A DNA stretch of 64,000 nt from JACVRW01 sp963771715 (GTDB lineage Bacteria; Actinomycetota; Thermoleophilia; Solirubrobacterales; Thermoleophilaceae): NCBI GenBank assembly GCA_963771715.1, contig CAVYUQ010000011.1, forward strand, positions 248,001 to 312,000, given 5' to 3'. A program made the position numbers and the translations under genes. Below the pieces are notes generated by a model. The model saw only the letters and a program-made list of their open reading frames with translations, was not told the DNA's origin and ran no database searches. Positions 28,495-39,436 of the stretch are shown in pieces; the stretch's first letter is position 1; each line of letters begins with the position of its first letter.

Positions 28495-29861
28495 GAGCGC
28501 GCCTCGCGGAGCACCTGGCGCGCCTGGGCGAGCTGGTCGCGCACGCGGGCCATCGCCGTGCCGCCGTCGGAGACCTTCGACTCGAGCCACGACGTCCGGT
28601 CGAGCAGCTCGTAGAACTGGCTGTCGAGCTGAGGCGCCAGCTCCGCCAGCTCCTCCTCGGTGAGCTCCGAGAGCTTCTTCCCGCGCTCGACCGCCGCGCG
28701 CACCACGCCGCCCACGATCCCGTGCGCCTCGCGGAAGGGCACGCCGCGCCGCACCAGCAGGTCGGCCACGTCCGTGGCCGCGATGAACTCGTCCGACGCC
28801 GCCTCGGCCATCCGCTCGCGGTTGAACTCGATGCTCTCCAGCATCTCCGCGGCCACGCGCAGGCAGAGCTCGACGGTGTCGATCGCGTCGAAGAGCGGCT
28901 CCTTGTCCTCCTGGAGGTCCTTGTTGTAGGTGAGCGGCAGGCCGTGCAGCACGCCGTGCAGAGTGACCAGGTGGCCCGCCACCCGCGGCGCTTTCGCGCG
29001 CAGCAGCTCCGCGGCGTCGGGGTTCTTCTTCTGCGGCATCAGGCTGGAGCCGGACGAGAACGCGTCGGCCACCTCGCAGAAGCCGAACTCCTGCGTGGAC
29101 CAGAGCACGATCTCGCCACCGAGCTGCGAGAGGTGGGTCGCGCAGGTGGCGGCCGCGGCCAGGTAGTCGAGCACGAAGTCGCGGTTCGAGACGGCGTCCA
29201 GCGAGTTCTCCGAGATGCCGCCAAAGCCGAGCTCCTGGGCCACGAACATCCGGCTCGTGTCGAAGTTGACCCCGGCGAGCGCGCCGGCGCCGAGCGGCAG
29301 GTCGTCCGTGGCCGTCATGCAGAAGTTGAAGCGCTGGAGGTCGCGGCGGAACTTCCAGAAGTACGCCAGCAGGTGGTGCGAGAGGTAGACCGGCTGGGCG
29401 CGCTGGAGGTGCGTGTAGCCGGGCATCGGCCAGTCCATGTGGCGCTCAGCCAGGTCCGCGAGCGTCGCCAGCAGCCGCTGGAGCAGCTCGCGCGCCTCGA
29501 GGCTGTGGGCCCGCACCAGCATCGCCACGTCGGTGGCCACCTGGTCGTTGCGCGAGCGGGCGGTGTGGAGCTTCCCCCCGACGGGGCCGATGATCTCGGT
29601 GAGCCGGCGCTCGATCGCCATGTGGATGTCCTCGTCGTCGTCGGTCACGACGAAGCTGTCGTCGTCGATCTCGCCGCGCACCGCCTCGAGCCCGCGTTCG
29701 ATCAGCTCGAGGTCGTCGTCCCCGATGATGTTGCTGCGGGCGAGCATGCGCGCGTGAGCGAGCGACTGCTCGAGGTCATACGGCGCCAGCCGGTAGTCGA
29801 AGGCAATCGACGAGTTGAGCGCCTGGAACAGCGGGTCCTGAGGATCGCGGAAGCGGCCCAT
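28491..29861 (-). CDS. argH: Argininosuccinate lyase
   Basis: 456 residues, the fumarase/aspartase-superfamily enzyme that splits argininosuccinate into arginine and fumarate. The signature GSSLMPQKKNPDAAEL, the THLQRAQPV segment and LHTARSRNDQVATD are intact. No other arg genes are in the window, so it is separated from the usual cluster. It is co-transcribed with the downstream glycosylase through a GTGA overlap. Confidence 0.96.
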   Translation of the reverse strand: MGRFRDPQDPLFQALNSSIAFDYRLAPYDLEQSLAHARMLARSNIIGDDDLELIERGLEAVRGEIDDDSFVVTDDDEDIHMAIERRLTEIIGPVGGKLHTARSRNDQVATDVAMLVRAHSLEARELLQRLLATLADLAERHMDWPMPGYTHLQRAQPVYLSHHLLAYFWKFRRDLQRFNFCMTATDDLPLGAGALAGVNFDTSRMFVAQELGFGGISENSLDAVSNRDFVLDYLAAAATCATHLSQLGGEIVLWSTQEFGFCEVADAFSSGSSLMPQKKNPDAAELLRAKAPRVAGHLVTLHGVLHGLPLTYNKDLQEDKEPLFDAIDTVELCLRVAAEMLESIEFNRERMAEAASDEFIAATDVADLLVRRGVPFREAHGIVGGVVRAAVERGKKLSELTEEELAELAPQLDSQFYELLDRTSWLESKVSDGGTAMARVRDQLAQARQVLREARS

Positions 29862-29873
29862 CCGGCCGCAAAG

Positions 29874-30143
29874 TTATCCCACCGCTGCGGCGACCTGGCT
29901 CGCCAGAGCGAAGCCCATGAGGTACAGCGAGACGCCCCAGCCCATGTACACGTTTCGGAAGCGGAGCTGGGCCGGGAGAACCAATGGCAACATCACGAGA
30001 AGCCCCAGGGCGATCAGGCCGAAGCCCGACCAGCCGGTTAGGTAGCCGGGATCGAGCCGGAAATCCGCCGCGATCGCGGCGATTGCGTGGTGCCAGAGGG
30101 CCACGGGAACCGCGGCCGCGCAGAGGAACGCGAACAGGGGCAC
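29874..30143 (-). CDS. Small integral membrane protein, unknown function
   Basis: 89 residues with about three hydrophobic helices (LFAFLCAAAVPVALWH, FGLIALGLLVMLPLVL, WGVSLYLMGFALASQVAAAV). GTG 30143 is chosen because a longer version would run into the divergent GNAT start. The stop lies 12 bases upstream of argH, suggesting an operon. Family not recognised. Confidence 0.65.
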   Translation of the reverse strand: MPLFAFLCAAAVPVALWHHAIAAIAADFRLDPGYLTGWSGFGLIALGLLVMLPLVLPAQLRFRNVYMGWGVSLYLMGFALASQVAAAVG

Positions 30144-30176
30144 ACTGGCCTTATCGGCCGATGGCGCCCGGGACCG

Positions 30177-30182
30177 TAGGAT
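30177..30182 (+). promoter_or_regulatory. -10 box of a likely leaderless promoter (GNAT gene)
   Basis: TAGGAT ends 7 bases before GTG 30190 and 4 before GTG 30187, which favours the second GTG as both transcript start and start codon. Confidence 0.45.
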
Positions 30183-30189
30183 TTCTGTG

Positions 30190-30789
30190 GTGCGGGTTCG
30201 CAAGGCGGGTCAGGCCGATATGGCGGCGGTGGCGGCGCTGTTGTTCGAGAGCGCCCCCGACATGTACATGCGCTTCTCGGGCGGGCGCAAGCGCGCGCTC
30301 GCCACCCTGGAGCGCGCGTTCAGCGAGCCCGGCAACGTGTCGAGCGGCGAGGTGGCCTGGGTGGTCGAGCTCGATGGCCGCCCGGCCGCGGCGATGGCGG
30401 CGTTCCCGGTGGCCGAGGCGGCCGCCCGCTCGCGGGCGTTCCTCCGGCTGACGCTGCGCGGCACTCCGGTCTGGCGCTGGCCCGGCACGCTGCGCCTGTA
30501 CTGGGCAGGCGGGCACGCGAACCCGAAGCCGCGCGAGGACTCCTTCTACGTGGACGCGCTCGCCACGGACGAGGCCTTCCGCCGGCGCGGCGCCGCCCGG
30601 GCGCTGCTGGACGAGGCCGAGCGCCAGGCGCGCGAGCGCGGCATCCCTGCGATAACGCTCGATACGGCCATGAACAACGAGGGCGCGCGGGCGCTCTACG
30701 CGGCCGCCGGCTTCGACGAGGTGGCCTACCGCGCGCCGGCGCGCGGGCTGCCGGGCTTCGTGGCGTTGCTCAAGCTGGTCGATCGATGA
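30190..30789 (+). CDS. GNAT-family N-acetyltransferase
   Basis: 199 residues. N-terminal VRVRKAGQADMAAVAALL and the acetyl-CoA-binding motif A (VDALATDEAFRRRGAARALL) followed by LDTAMNNEGARALYAAAGF are typical of GNAT enzymes acting on small molecules or protein N termini. Substrate unknown. GTG 30187 immediately before is an alternative start. The 3' end overlaps the converging DegT gene by 20 bases. Confidence 0.85.
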   Translation: MRVRKAGQADMAAVAALLFESAPDMYMRFSGGRKRALATLERAFSEPGNVSSGEVAWVVELDGRPAAAMAAFPVAEAAARSRAFLRLTLRGTPVWRWPGTLRLYWAGGHANPKPREDSFYVDALATDEAFRRRGAARALLDEAERQARERGIPAITLDTAMNNEGARALYAAAGFDEVAYRAPARGLPGFVALLKLVDR

Positions 30790-31894
30790 CCGCTCGCAGC
30801 GATTCCACGACCTGCTCGACCTGAACGTCCGTCAGCTCCGGGAAGAACGGCAGCGCCAGCGAGCGGCTCGCCACGTCCTCGCAGACCGGGAACTGGCCCT
30901 CCCGGTGTCCGAAGCGCTCGCGGTAGAAGCTCATCAGGTGGATGGCGGGCAGGTAGGGCTTCGTGTCCACGCCGCGCTCGCGCATCGCCACCACGCTCGC
31001 GTCGCGGTCCACGCCGGGCGGAAGCTGCACCACGTAGACGAACCAGCTGCGACGGTCGCCGCCCTCGTCGGGGCACGGGAGGCTGAGCCCCTCCACGCCG
31101 GCGAGCGCCTCCGCGTACAGCGCCGCAACGCGAGCGCGCTCCGCGAGCAGGTGGTCCAGCCGCTCGAGCTGGGCCACCCCGAGGGCGCAGGAGATGTCGT
31201 CGAGCCGGTAGTTGAAGCCGAGGCGGTCGTGGTCGAGCCAGCCCATGTCGGGGGCGCGGCCCTGGTTGCGCTCGGAGTCGATGCGCTCCTTGACGGTCGA
31301 GGACGGCGACACGACGGCTCCCCCCTCCCCGGTGGTGAGCTGCTTGTTCGCGTAGAAGGCGAACACCGAGAGGTTGCCGCGCCCGCCCACCGGCGCGCCG
31401 TCGGAGTGCTGGGCGCCGAGCGCCTCGCAGGTGTCCTCGACGAGCCACAGCGCGCGGTCCGCGGCCAGGCGCTCGAAGGCCGGCATGTCCGCGGGATAGC
31501 CGAAGATGTGGACGGGCAGCAGGCCCGTCGTTCGGTCCGTGATCGCGTCGGCCGCCGCCTCGGCCGAGATGTTCAGCGTGCGCGGATCGATGTCGCAGAA
31601 CACCGGCCGGGCGCCCTCGTAGAGCAGGCAGTTGGCGGACGCGACGAACGAGAAGGGCGTGGTCACCACGTCGTCGCCCCGCTCGACCCCCGCTGCGCGG
31701 ATGGCCAGATGGAGACCGGTAGTGCCGGAGGAGACCGCGGACACGTGCTCCACGCCGAGCCTGGCTCCGAGCCCATCCTCGAACTCGGCCATGCGCGGAC
31801 CGAGCGCCAGGCGGCCGGAGCGGAGCGTTTCGAGCACCAGCTCCTCCTCGCGCGCCCCAAGAACCGGGCGCGCAAGCGGTATGAACGCGCTCAC
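30770..31894 (-). CDS. DegT/DnrJ/EryC1/StrS-family PLP aminotransferase
   Basis: 374 residues. Opening IPLARPVLGAREEELVLETL, VSSGTTGLHLAI, the Asp of VEDTCEALGAQ and the PLP lysine in FYANKQLTTGEGG identify the sugar-nucleotide aminotransferase family, which makes amino sugars for surface polysaccharides or glycosides. No sugar-nucleotide genes lie nearby; it follows cimA by 17 bases and may be at the tail of the leu/ile operon by chance. GTG 31894 gives the normal N terminus. Confidence 0.88.
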   Translation of the reverse strand: MSAFIPLARPVLGAREEELVLETLRSGRLALGPRMAEFEDGLGARLGVEHVSAVSSGTTGLHLAIRAAGVERGDDVVTTPFSFVASANCLLYEGARPVFCDIDPRTLNISAEAAADAITDRTTGLLPVHIFGYPADMPAFERLAADRALWLVEDTCEALGAQHSDGAPVGGRGNLSVFAFYANKQLTTGEGGAVVSPSSTVKERIDSERNQGRAPDMGWLDHDRLGFNYRLDDISCALGVAQLERLDHLLAERARVAALYAEALAGVEGLSLPCPDEGGDRRSWFVYVVQLPPGVDRDASVVAMRERGVDTKPYLPAIHLMSFYRERFGHREGQFPVCEDVASRSLALPFFPELTDVQVEQVVESLRAVIDRPA

Positions 31895-31911
31895 GGGCGC
31901 GCCGCGCGCGG

Positions 31912-33486
31912 TCACGGCACCGTGGCGCGCGCCCGCGAGTGCTTGGCCCGGCCGGGCAGCATGCCCGCCTCGAGCGAGTCCACGAGCGCGTCCCAGCTCG
32001 CCTCGATGATGTTCTCCGAGACTCCGATCGCGCCCCACGTGTCCTGGCCGTCCGTCGTATCGAGCAGCACGCGCGTGACCGCGCCGGTGCCCTTGCGCTC
32101 GTCCAGGATGCGCACCTTGAAGTTCACGAGCTCGATGTCGCGCAGGTGCGGATGGCGCTCCCCGATGGCGGCGCGCAGCGCCTTGTCGAGCGCGTTCACC
32201 GGGCCGTTCCCCTCGGCCGTTCGCACGTAGCGCTCGCCGTCCACCCAGATCTTGATCGTGGCCTCGGTCTCCACGCGGCCGTCCTCGCGCTTCTCCACGA
32301 TCGCGCGCCAGGACTCGAGCCGGAACAGCGGCTCGTACTCGCCGGTCTCCTTGCGGACCAGCAGGTCGAAGGAGCCGTCGGCGGCCTCGAACTGGTAGCC
32401 GCGGTTCTCGAGCTCCTTCACCCGCTCGACAACGCGCGCGGCGGTCTCGCCGTCCACGTCGGCGCGCGCCTGCACGGTGCCCTTGCCCGACAGCTCGGAC
32501 ACGAGCACGCGGCGGTCGGCGCCCACCTCCGCCGGGTCCACGTGCTCGAAGGTTCGCGCATCGCGGTTCACGCCGGCCACGTGCATGCCGCCCTTGTGGG
32601 CGAAGGCGTTCGCGCCCACGTAGGGCTGGTTCGGATTCGGCGTGATGTTGCAGAGCTCGTCCACGAGGTGCGCGATCTCGGTCAGGCGCTGGAGGCGCTC
32701 GCGCCCGATCGACTCGTACCCGAGCTTCAGGTCGAGCGCCGGCAGGATGGACACGAGGTTGGCGTTGCCGCAGCGCTCGCCGTAGCCGTTCATCGTGCCT
32801 TGCACGAGCCGCGCGCCCGCCTCCACCGCCACGAGCGTGTTCGCCACCCCGCAGCCGGCGTCGTCGTGCGTGTGGATGCCCACCTGCACGGAGTCGCCGA
32901 GCTCGGCGACCACGCGCGCCGCGGCCTCGCTCACCTGGGACGGCAGCGAGGAGCCGTTCGTGTCGCAGAGCGTCACGTTCTCGGCGCCGGCCTCGGCGGC
33001 CGCGCGCAGGCAGCGAAGCGCGTACTCGGGGTCGTCGCGGAAGCCGTCGAAGAAGTGCTCGGCGTCGTAGATCACGCGCTTATCCTGCCCGGCGAGGAAG
33101 CCCACCGAGTCGGCGATCATGCGCAGGTTCTCCTCCTGGTCCACCTGTGTGACCTTCTCCAGGTGTAGCGACCAGGTCTTCCCCACCAGCGTGCATACGG
33201 GGGCGAAGCTGTCGGCGAGGGTCCGCAGGCCGGCATCCTCTTCCGCCGTTCCGTCACGGCGACGGGTCATCCCGAATGCCGCAATCTCAGCGGTTCGGAA
33301 GCTCTCCTTTGCGAGCAGCGCGAACAGTTCCTCCTCCTTGGGATTGGAGGAGGGAAAGCCGGCTTCGATCAGGTGTACCCCGAGGTCGTCGAGCGCGTGT
33401 GCGACACGGATCTTCTCGTCCACGGAGAGAGACATTCCCTCTCCCTGCATGCCATCCCGAAGCGTTGTGTCATAAACGACGATCAC
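31912..33486 (-). CDS. cimA: Citramalate synthase
   Basis: 524 residues, of the LeuA/CimA family: VVYDTTLRDGMQGEG, the metal His pair in GIHTHDDAGCGVANT, GTMNGYGERCGNAN and a C-terminal regulatory domain. Family knowledge: members with this long form condense pyruvate and acetyl-CoA to (R)-citramalate, the entry to threonine-independent isoleucine synthesis. Context supports this, since leuB and leuCD, which process citramalate to 2-oxobutanoate, lie in the same operon, and a separate true leuA is at 45311-46900. GTG 33486 overlaps the ilvE stop as GTGA. Confidence 0.9.
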   Translation of the reverse strand: MIVVYDTTLRDGMQGEGMSLSVDEKIRVAHALDDLGVHLIEAGFPSSNPKEEELFALLAKESFRTAEIAAFGMTRRRDGTAEEDAGLRTLADSFAPVCTLVGKTWSLHLEKVTQVDQEENLRMIADSVGFLAGQDKRVIYDAEHFFDGFRDDPEYALRCLRAAAEAGAENVTLCDTNGSSLPSQVSEAAARVVAELGDSVQVGIHTHDDAGCGVANTLVAVEAGARLVQGTMNGYGERCGNANLVSILPALDLKLGYESIGRERLQRLTEIAHLVDELCNITPNPNQPYVGANAFAHKGGMHVAGVNRDARTFEHVDPAEVGADRRVLVSELSGKGTVQARADVDGETAARVVERVKELENRGYQFEAADGSFDLLVRKETGEYEPLFRLESWRAIVEKREDGRVETEATIKIWVDGERYVRTAEGNGPVNALDKALRAAIGERHPHLRDIELVNFKVRILDERKGTGAVTRVLLDTTDGQDTWGAIGVSENIIEASWDALVDSLEAGMLPGRAKHSRARATVP

Positions 33487-34409
33487 GCTTGGGACGGCAC
33501 AGGCACGAGGTCGAGCCAGTCCGCGTAGCGGGCGTCGCGGCCGCTGAGTGCGTCCTCGAACACGCCCTGGATCTCGCGCGTGACCGGGCCCGGCGGGCCG
33601 ATCTCGATGTCGTCGATCTCGCGCATGGGCGTGAGCTCGGCGGCGGTGCCGGTGAGGAACACCTCGTCGGCGAGCGCCAGCTCCGCCCGCGCGATGTCGC
33701 GCTCCACGACCTCGTAGCCGAGGTCGCGCGCGATCTGGATGCACGACTTGCGGTTGATGCCGTCGAGGATCGAGGCGGCCTGCCCGGGCGTGTGGATCAC
33801 GCCGTCCTTGATCACGAAGATGTTCTCGCCGGTGCCCTCGCAGACGTTCCCGCTGTCGTCGAGCAGGATCCCCTCCTCGTAGCCGGCCTTGACCGACTCG
33901 ATCTTCGCGAGCACCGAGTTCAGGTACTGGCCGGAGGCCTTCGAGTGCGGGATCAGCGAGTCGGACGAGATGCGCCGGTACGAGGACACGCGCGCGCGGA
34001 CGCCGTTGCGCTTGCCCTCCTCGCCGAGGTAGGCGCCCCACTCCCAGACGGCGATCATCGCCTCGACGGGGTTCTCGAGCGGGTTCAGGCCCATCGGCCC
34101 GTAGCCGCGGTAGACGAGCGGCCGGATGTAGCAGCTCTTGAACCCGTTGCGAACGATCAGCTCGTGCGTGACCTCTCGGAGCTGCTCCTTCGTGTAGGGC
34201 AGGTCCATGTAGTAGAGCTTCGCCGACTTCTCGAGGCGGGCCAGGTGGTCCTGGTTGCGGAAGATCGCGGTGCCCTGAGGAGTCTCGTAGGCGCGGATGC
34301 CCTCGAACACGCCGGTCCCGTAGTGCATGGCGTGCGTGAGTACGTGCACCTTGGCGTCCTCCCAGGCGACGAACTCTCCGTTCAGCCAAATGAGGTCGGC
34401 GGTGTTCAC
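33483..34409 (-). CDS. ilvE: Branched-chain amino acid aminotransferase
   Basis: 308 residues, fold type IV PLP enzyme. LTHAMHYGTGVFEGIRAY at the N terminus, PLVYRGYG, the PLP lysine in SKASGQYLNSVLAKIES and EGTGENIFVIKDG are standard. It carries out the last transamination to leucine, isoleucine and valine. It starts 12 bases after leuB and overlaps cimA. Confidence 0.95.
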   Translation of the reverse strand: MNTADLIWLNGEFVAWEDAKVHVLTHAMHYGTGVFEGIRAYETPQGTAIFRNQDHLARLEKSAKLYYMDLPYTKEQLREVTHELIVRNGFKSCYIRPLVYRGYGPMGLNPLENPVEAMIAVWEWGAYLGEEGKRNGVRARVSSYRRISSDSLIPHSKASGQYLNSVLAKIESVKAGYEEGILLDDSGNVCEGTGENIFVIKDGVIHTPGQAASILDGINRKSCIQIARDLGYEVVERDIARAELALADEVFLTGTAAELTPMREIDDIEIGPPGPVTREIQGVFEDALSGRDARYADWLDLVPVPSQA

Positions 34410-34421
34410 GTACGGGTGCTC

Positions 34422-35441
34422 CTATAGGTGCGCGAGAACCGCCCGGGTGGCGGCCTCTGTCGATGCTTCCCCGCCCAGGTCCGGAGTCCGGAGGCCCTTC
34501 CCGAGTGCGAGGTCCACGGCCGATTCTACGGCAGAAGCGGCGTCTCCCCAATCACTGAAATCTCTCAGCATCATCGCGACCGAGAGGAACATCGCGAGCG
34601 GATTCGCGGTGCCGGTGCCCGCGATATCGGGCGCGGAGCCGTGCACGGGCTCGTACAGGCCCGGGCCGCCGTCGCCGACCGACGCGCTCGGAAGCATGCC
34701 GAGCGAGCCGGTGAGCATGGCCGCCTCGTCGCTGAGGATGTCGCCGAACATGTTCTCCGTGAGGATCACGTCGAAGTCCGTCGGGCGCGAGACGAGCTGC
34801 ATCGCGGCGTTGTCCACAAGCATGTGTTCGAGCGGCAGCGGCTCCTCCTCCGCCAGCCTCTGGACGGTCTTTCGCCAGAGGCGCGAGGTCTCGAGGATGT
34901 TCGCCTTGTCGACGCTCGTGACCTTGCGCCGCGCCTTCCGGAAGCCGACCTTCGCGATGCGCTCGATCTCGGCGACGCTGTAGACGCAGGTGTCGTGGGC
35001 GCTGTCGCCGTCGAGGCCGCGGTCGCCGAAGTAGATCCCGCCGGTCAGCTCCCGCACCACGATCAGGTCCGTACCCTCGATCCGCTCCCGCTTGAGCGGG
35101 CTCGCGTCGAGCAGCGCGGGGCTCGGGCGCACGGGCCGGATGTTCGCGAACAGGCCGAGTCCCTTGCGGAGGCCGAGCAGGCCCTGTTCCGGCCGCGGCG
35201 CGTCCGGGTCGGTGCTGTCCCACTTCGGGCCGCCCACGGCGGCGAGCAGGACCGCGTCGGCGTCGCGGCACGCGTCGAGGACCTCGTCCGTGAGTGGTGT
35301 GCCGTGCGCGTCTATCGAGGCGCCCCCGACCAGGTGCTCCTCCGTCTGGAAGTCGCCGACCGCCGCGAGCAGCTGCTTGGCCGCCTCCATGATCTCGGGG
35401 CCGATGCCGTCGCCGGGCAGCAGGACGATTCGCTGAGTCAC
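34422..35441 (-). CDS. leuB: 3-isopropylmalate dehydrogenase
   Basis: 339 residues. ILLPGDGIGPEIM at the N terminus, RELTGGIYFGDRG, the catalytic Lys/Asp region (VDNAAMQLVSRPTDFDVIL, ENMFGDILSDEAAML) and the NAD loop EPVHGSAPDIAGTGTANP are typical. It oxidatively decarboxylates 3-isopropylmalate in leucine synthesis and 3-methylmalate in the citramalate route. Confidence 0.96.
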   Translation of the reverse strand: MTQRIVLLPGDGIGPEIMEAAKQLLAAVGDFQTEEHLVGGASIDAHGTPLTDEVLDACRDADAVLLAAVGGPKWDSTDPDAPRPEQGLLGLRKGLGLFANIRPVRPSPALLDASPLKRERIEGTDLIVVRELTGGIYFGDRGLDGDSAHDTCVYSVAEIERIAKVGFRKARRKVTSVDKANILETSRLWRKTVQRLAEEEPLPLEHMLVDNAAMQLVSRPTDFDVILTENMFGDILSDEAAMLTGSLGMLPSASVGDGGPGLYEPVHGSAPDIAGTGTANPLAMFLSVAMMLRDFSDWGDAASAVESAVDLALGKGLRTPDLGGEASTEAATRAVLAHL

Positions 35442-35473
35442 GGCGGCGGATCCTAGATGCCAGCGAGGCGTAT

Positions 35474-36643
35474 CTAGGCCGCCGCTGGGACCGTCTGCGG
35501 GCGGCCCAGGTGGTAGCCCTGGCCGTACGTCACGCCGAGTCGGCGCAGCTCACACAGCTGCAGCTCCGACTCGATGTGCTCCGCGAGCACCGATGCTCCG
35601 CTCTCGCGACCGAATTCGATCAGTGCCGCGGCGAGCGAGCGGCGGCGCGGGTCGGCGTCGAGCGAGTGCGTCAGTGAGCCGTCGAGCTTTATGAGCTCGG
35701 CGTTCAGCTCGAGGATGTGGCGCAGGCTCGCGAAGCCGGCACCGGCGTCGTCGATCGCCAGCCGGGCGCCGCGCTCGCGCATGCGACCGATCGCGACGCG
35801 GAAGCGCGGGTAGTTCTCCACGGGCGCGTGCTCGGTCACTTCGAGGACCACGTGGTCCACGTGCGCGCAGTCGAGCAACTCGAGCAGCTCCGGGCGCTCG
35901 GCCGTGACAGGCGAGACGTTCACCGCCAGGAACACATCGCTGGGCAGGAGCTCCGAGCGCTCACAGGCCAGGCCCACCGCAAACAGCTCGAGCTCCACTC
36001 CGAGCCCGACCTCGTGCGCCTCCGCGAACCACTCGGCCGGTCCCCGCCTCGAGACGCCGTGGAAGCGAGACAGCGCCTCGTACCCGACGACGGCGCGGGA
36101 GCCCAGCTCGACGATCGGCTGGAACGCGATGTCGAGCGCCTCGTGCTCCATCACCGACCGGATCCGGGCGCGCTGGCGGGCACGCTCCTCGCGGGCGAGG
36201 TTCGTCTCGTGCACCTGGTCGAGCAGCTCGTGGAGCAGGTCGTGCCCCGCCACCTCGCGGTAGCTCGAGACGCCGTTGCGAGCGCCGCGCAGCGCGGCTG
36301 CGAGGTTCTCGGCCGGCGCGTTGCGCACCACGGAGCCGCTCGCCCCGGCGCGCAGCATCCCGGTGACGGTGTCGTCGTCAGACCCCGCCGAGCAGGCCAC
36401 CACGCGCGTGGCCGGCGAGGCCGAGAGAATCTCGTCGAGGGCCGCCTCGGCCCCGCCCTCGAGCCCCACGTCGACCAGCGCCACGTCCGGCCGCGTCAAC
36501 GCCGCCAGCCCGCCGGCCTCGAGCGGACTCGCCGCCACGCCGACCAGCTCGAATTCGCCCAGCGAATCCAGTGCGGCGACCTTTCCGGCCGCCAGAACAT
36601 CCTGATTGTCCGCGATCAGTACGCGGACAGGCACCCCTGCCAT
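35474..36643 (-). CDS. Response regulator with EAL domain (putative c-di-GMP phosphodiesterase)
   Basis: 389 residues in two domains. An N-terminal receiver (about 5-120) has phosphoacceptor D58 in PDVALVDVG, but only one acid in the usual acidic pair (IADNQDV). A C-terminal EAL domain (about 150-385) retains the catalytic set: EALSRF, NVSP, LEVTE, IDDAGAGF, LIKLDGSL, LAEHIES and YGQGYHLGRP. It should therefore hydrolyse cyclic di-GMP, perhaps gated by phosphorylation. It sits inside a leucine/isoleucine operon between the methyltransferase and leuB with its own promoter. No histidine kinase is nearby. GTG 36649 is an alternative start. Confidence 0.9.
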   Translation of the reverse strand: MAGVPVRVLIADNQDVLAAGKVAALDSLGEFELVGVAASPLEAGGLAALTRPDVALVDVGLEGGAEAALDEILSASPATRVVACSAGSDDDTVTGMLRAGASGSVVRNAPAENLAAALRGARNGVSSYREVAGHDLLHELLDQVHETNLAREERARQRARIRSVMEHEALDIAFQPIVELGSRAVVGYEALSRFHGVSRRGPAEWFAEAHEVGLGVELELFAVGLACERSELLPSDVFLAVNVSPVTAERPELLELLDCAHVDHVVLEVTEHAPVENYPRFRVAIGRMRERGARLAIDDAGAGFASLRHILELNAELIKLDGSLTHSLDADPRRRSLAAALIEFGRESGASVLAEHIESELQLCELRRLGVTYGQGYHLGRPQTVPAAA

Positions 36644-36649
36644 GCGCAC

Positions 36650-36678
36650 ATCTCACCCGGGGGGAGATGAGAAGTCAA
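36650..36678 (-). promoter_or_regulatory. Internal promoter for the REC-EAL gene
   Basis: On the minus strand TTGACT (36678-36673), a 17-base spacer and TGAGAT (36655-36650) precede ATG 36643 by 6 bases. Sequence and spacing match a housekeeping promoter with a leaderless start. The downstream leuB-ilvE-cimA genes may also be read from it. Confidence 0.6.
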
Positions 36679-36732
36679 TACCCAACCGTGCCAACTGGGC
36701 GCGAAGCCGCGCAAGTGCGCAGGTTTTTGCGC

Positions 36733-37482
36733 CTAAGCAGGTGTTTTCGCGTCGATATTGAGCCGGACGTAGTCGAGCTCGGGGCCGGAGCGCTCGCACA
36801 CCGCCTCGAGGTACGAGTCGTGAAGCTGCTCGGGGAGCCGCTGAAGGTGGGGACCAAGACAGACGACGCGCACGAAGGCGTGCGGGTCAGGTGGCGTGAC
36901 GGGATAGGGCTCCAGCCAGGTCTCCACCTCCGTGAAGCCGGCGCGCTCCAGGCGCGCGGCCGTCTCCTCCGCGCCCGCGAAATGCCACGGGCCCTTCCAG
37001 TCGGCGAGATACGGGGCGTACGGGTCGAGGGAGGCCACGGCGCGAGCCGCCTGGTGGAAGCGCTGCACGTTCCCCTCTCCCCCGCACTGCGCCACCAGCC
37101 GGCCGCCCGGCCGCAGCGCGGCGTGGAGGCGCGCGAAGAGGGCGTCGTGGTCGGCGATCCAGTGGAAGACGGCGTTCGAGAAGGCGGCGTCCACGGGCTC
37201 GTCGAGCACGAGCTCGGTCAGGCTCGCCTCGAGGACCGTCGCGCGCTCCGGGTCGAGGGCCTCGCGTGCGTGCGCCACCATCGACGGCGCCGAGTCCACG
37301 GCCACCACGCGGCCGCGCGGAAGCCGCTCGAGCAGAAGCTGGGTCACGCGCCCGGACCCGCAGCCGGCGTCCAGCACCGTCTCGTCGCCGCGGAGCGGAA
37401 GTCGCTCCAGGACCTTCCGGGCCCACTCGACCTGCGGCGCCGAGACGCGGTCGTAGCCGGTGGCGTCCCAGTCGCGGGTCAC
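36733..37482 (-). CDS. SAM-dependent methyltransferase, trans-aconitate methyltransferase-like
   Basis: 249 residues, class I Rossmann methyltransferase: VLDAGCGSGRVTQLLLE (SAM loop), VVAVDSAPSMVAHARE and DAAFSNAVFHWIADHDALF. The last segment and overall pattern resemble Tam, which esterifies trans-aconitate, an inhibitor of aconitase-type enzymes. Overlapping leuD by GTGA, it could protect isopropylmalate isomerase from trans-aconitate or a similar by-product; that role is inference from position. Confidence 0.75.
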   Translation of the reverse strand: MTRDWDATGYDRVSAPQVEWARKVLERLPLRGDETVLDAGCGSGRVTQLLLERLPRGRVVAVDSAPSMVAHAREALDPERATVLEASLTELVLDEPVDAAFSNAVFHWIADHDALFARLHAALRPGGRLVAQCGGEGNVQRFHQAARAVASLDPYAPYLADWKGPWHFAGAEETAARLERAGFTEVETWLEPYPVTPPDPHAFVRVVCLGPHLQRLPEQLHDSYLEAVCERSGPELDYVRLNIDAKTPA

Positions 37483-38038
37483 GACAGGGCGGTGGTCACC
37501 GGCCCGCTGCGCTCCCGCTCCGCCTCGAAGCGGTCGATGGCGTCCTGCTGCTGGAGCGTCACGCCGATGTCGTCGAGGCCCTCGAGCAGCCTGCGCTTCA
37601 GCTCGGGGTCGATCTCGAACGCCGCCTCTCCCCCGTTCCAGCTCACCCTCTGCTGGGCGAGGTCGATCGACGCGTGCCCGGAGTCCATGACGGCGCGCAC
37701 CTCGCCATCGGCGAGGACCACGGGCAGCAGCCCGATCTTGGTGCAGTTCGAGTAGAAGATGTCCGCGAAGCTCGGGGCGATCACCGCCTCGAAGCCGTAG
37801 TCCTCGAGCGCCCAGGGAGCGTGCTCTCGCGAGGAGCCGCAGCCGAAGTTGCGCCCGGTCGCGAGGATCGGGTTGCGCGGCAGGTCCCAGCCGGGCTGCT
37901 TCGCCCAGTCGTAGAACAGGAACTCTCCGAACCCGGTGCGCTCCACGCGCTTCAGGAACTGCTTCGGGATGATCTGGTCGGTGTCGACGTCGCTGCGGTC
38001 CAGCACCGACACGTGGCCCTCGATCAGGCTCACCGGCC

Positions 38039-38042
<4 letters not shown>
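37479..38042 (-). CDS. leuD: 3-isopropylmalate dehydratase, small subunit
   Basis: 187 residues, the swivelling beta/alpha domain of the aconitase family. VDTDQIIPKQFLKRV at the N terminus and GRNFGCGSSREHAPWAL, which binds substrate, are present. It works with LeuC and overlaps its stop codon. Confidence 0.96.

Positions 38043-39436
<1,394 letters not shown>

Noticed and set aside
31912..34551. Apparent fusion of citramalate synthase with a long N-terminal region
   Set aside because: The extra part is a shadow of ilvE in another frame; cimA starts at GTG 33486 with a GTGA overlap.
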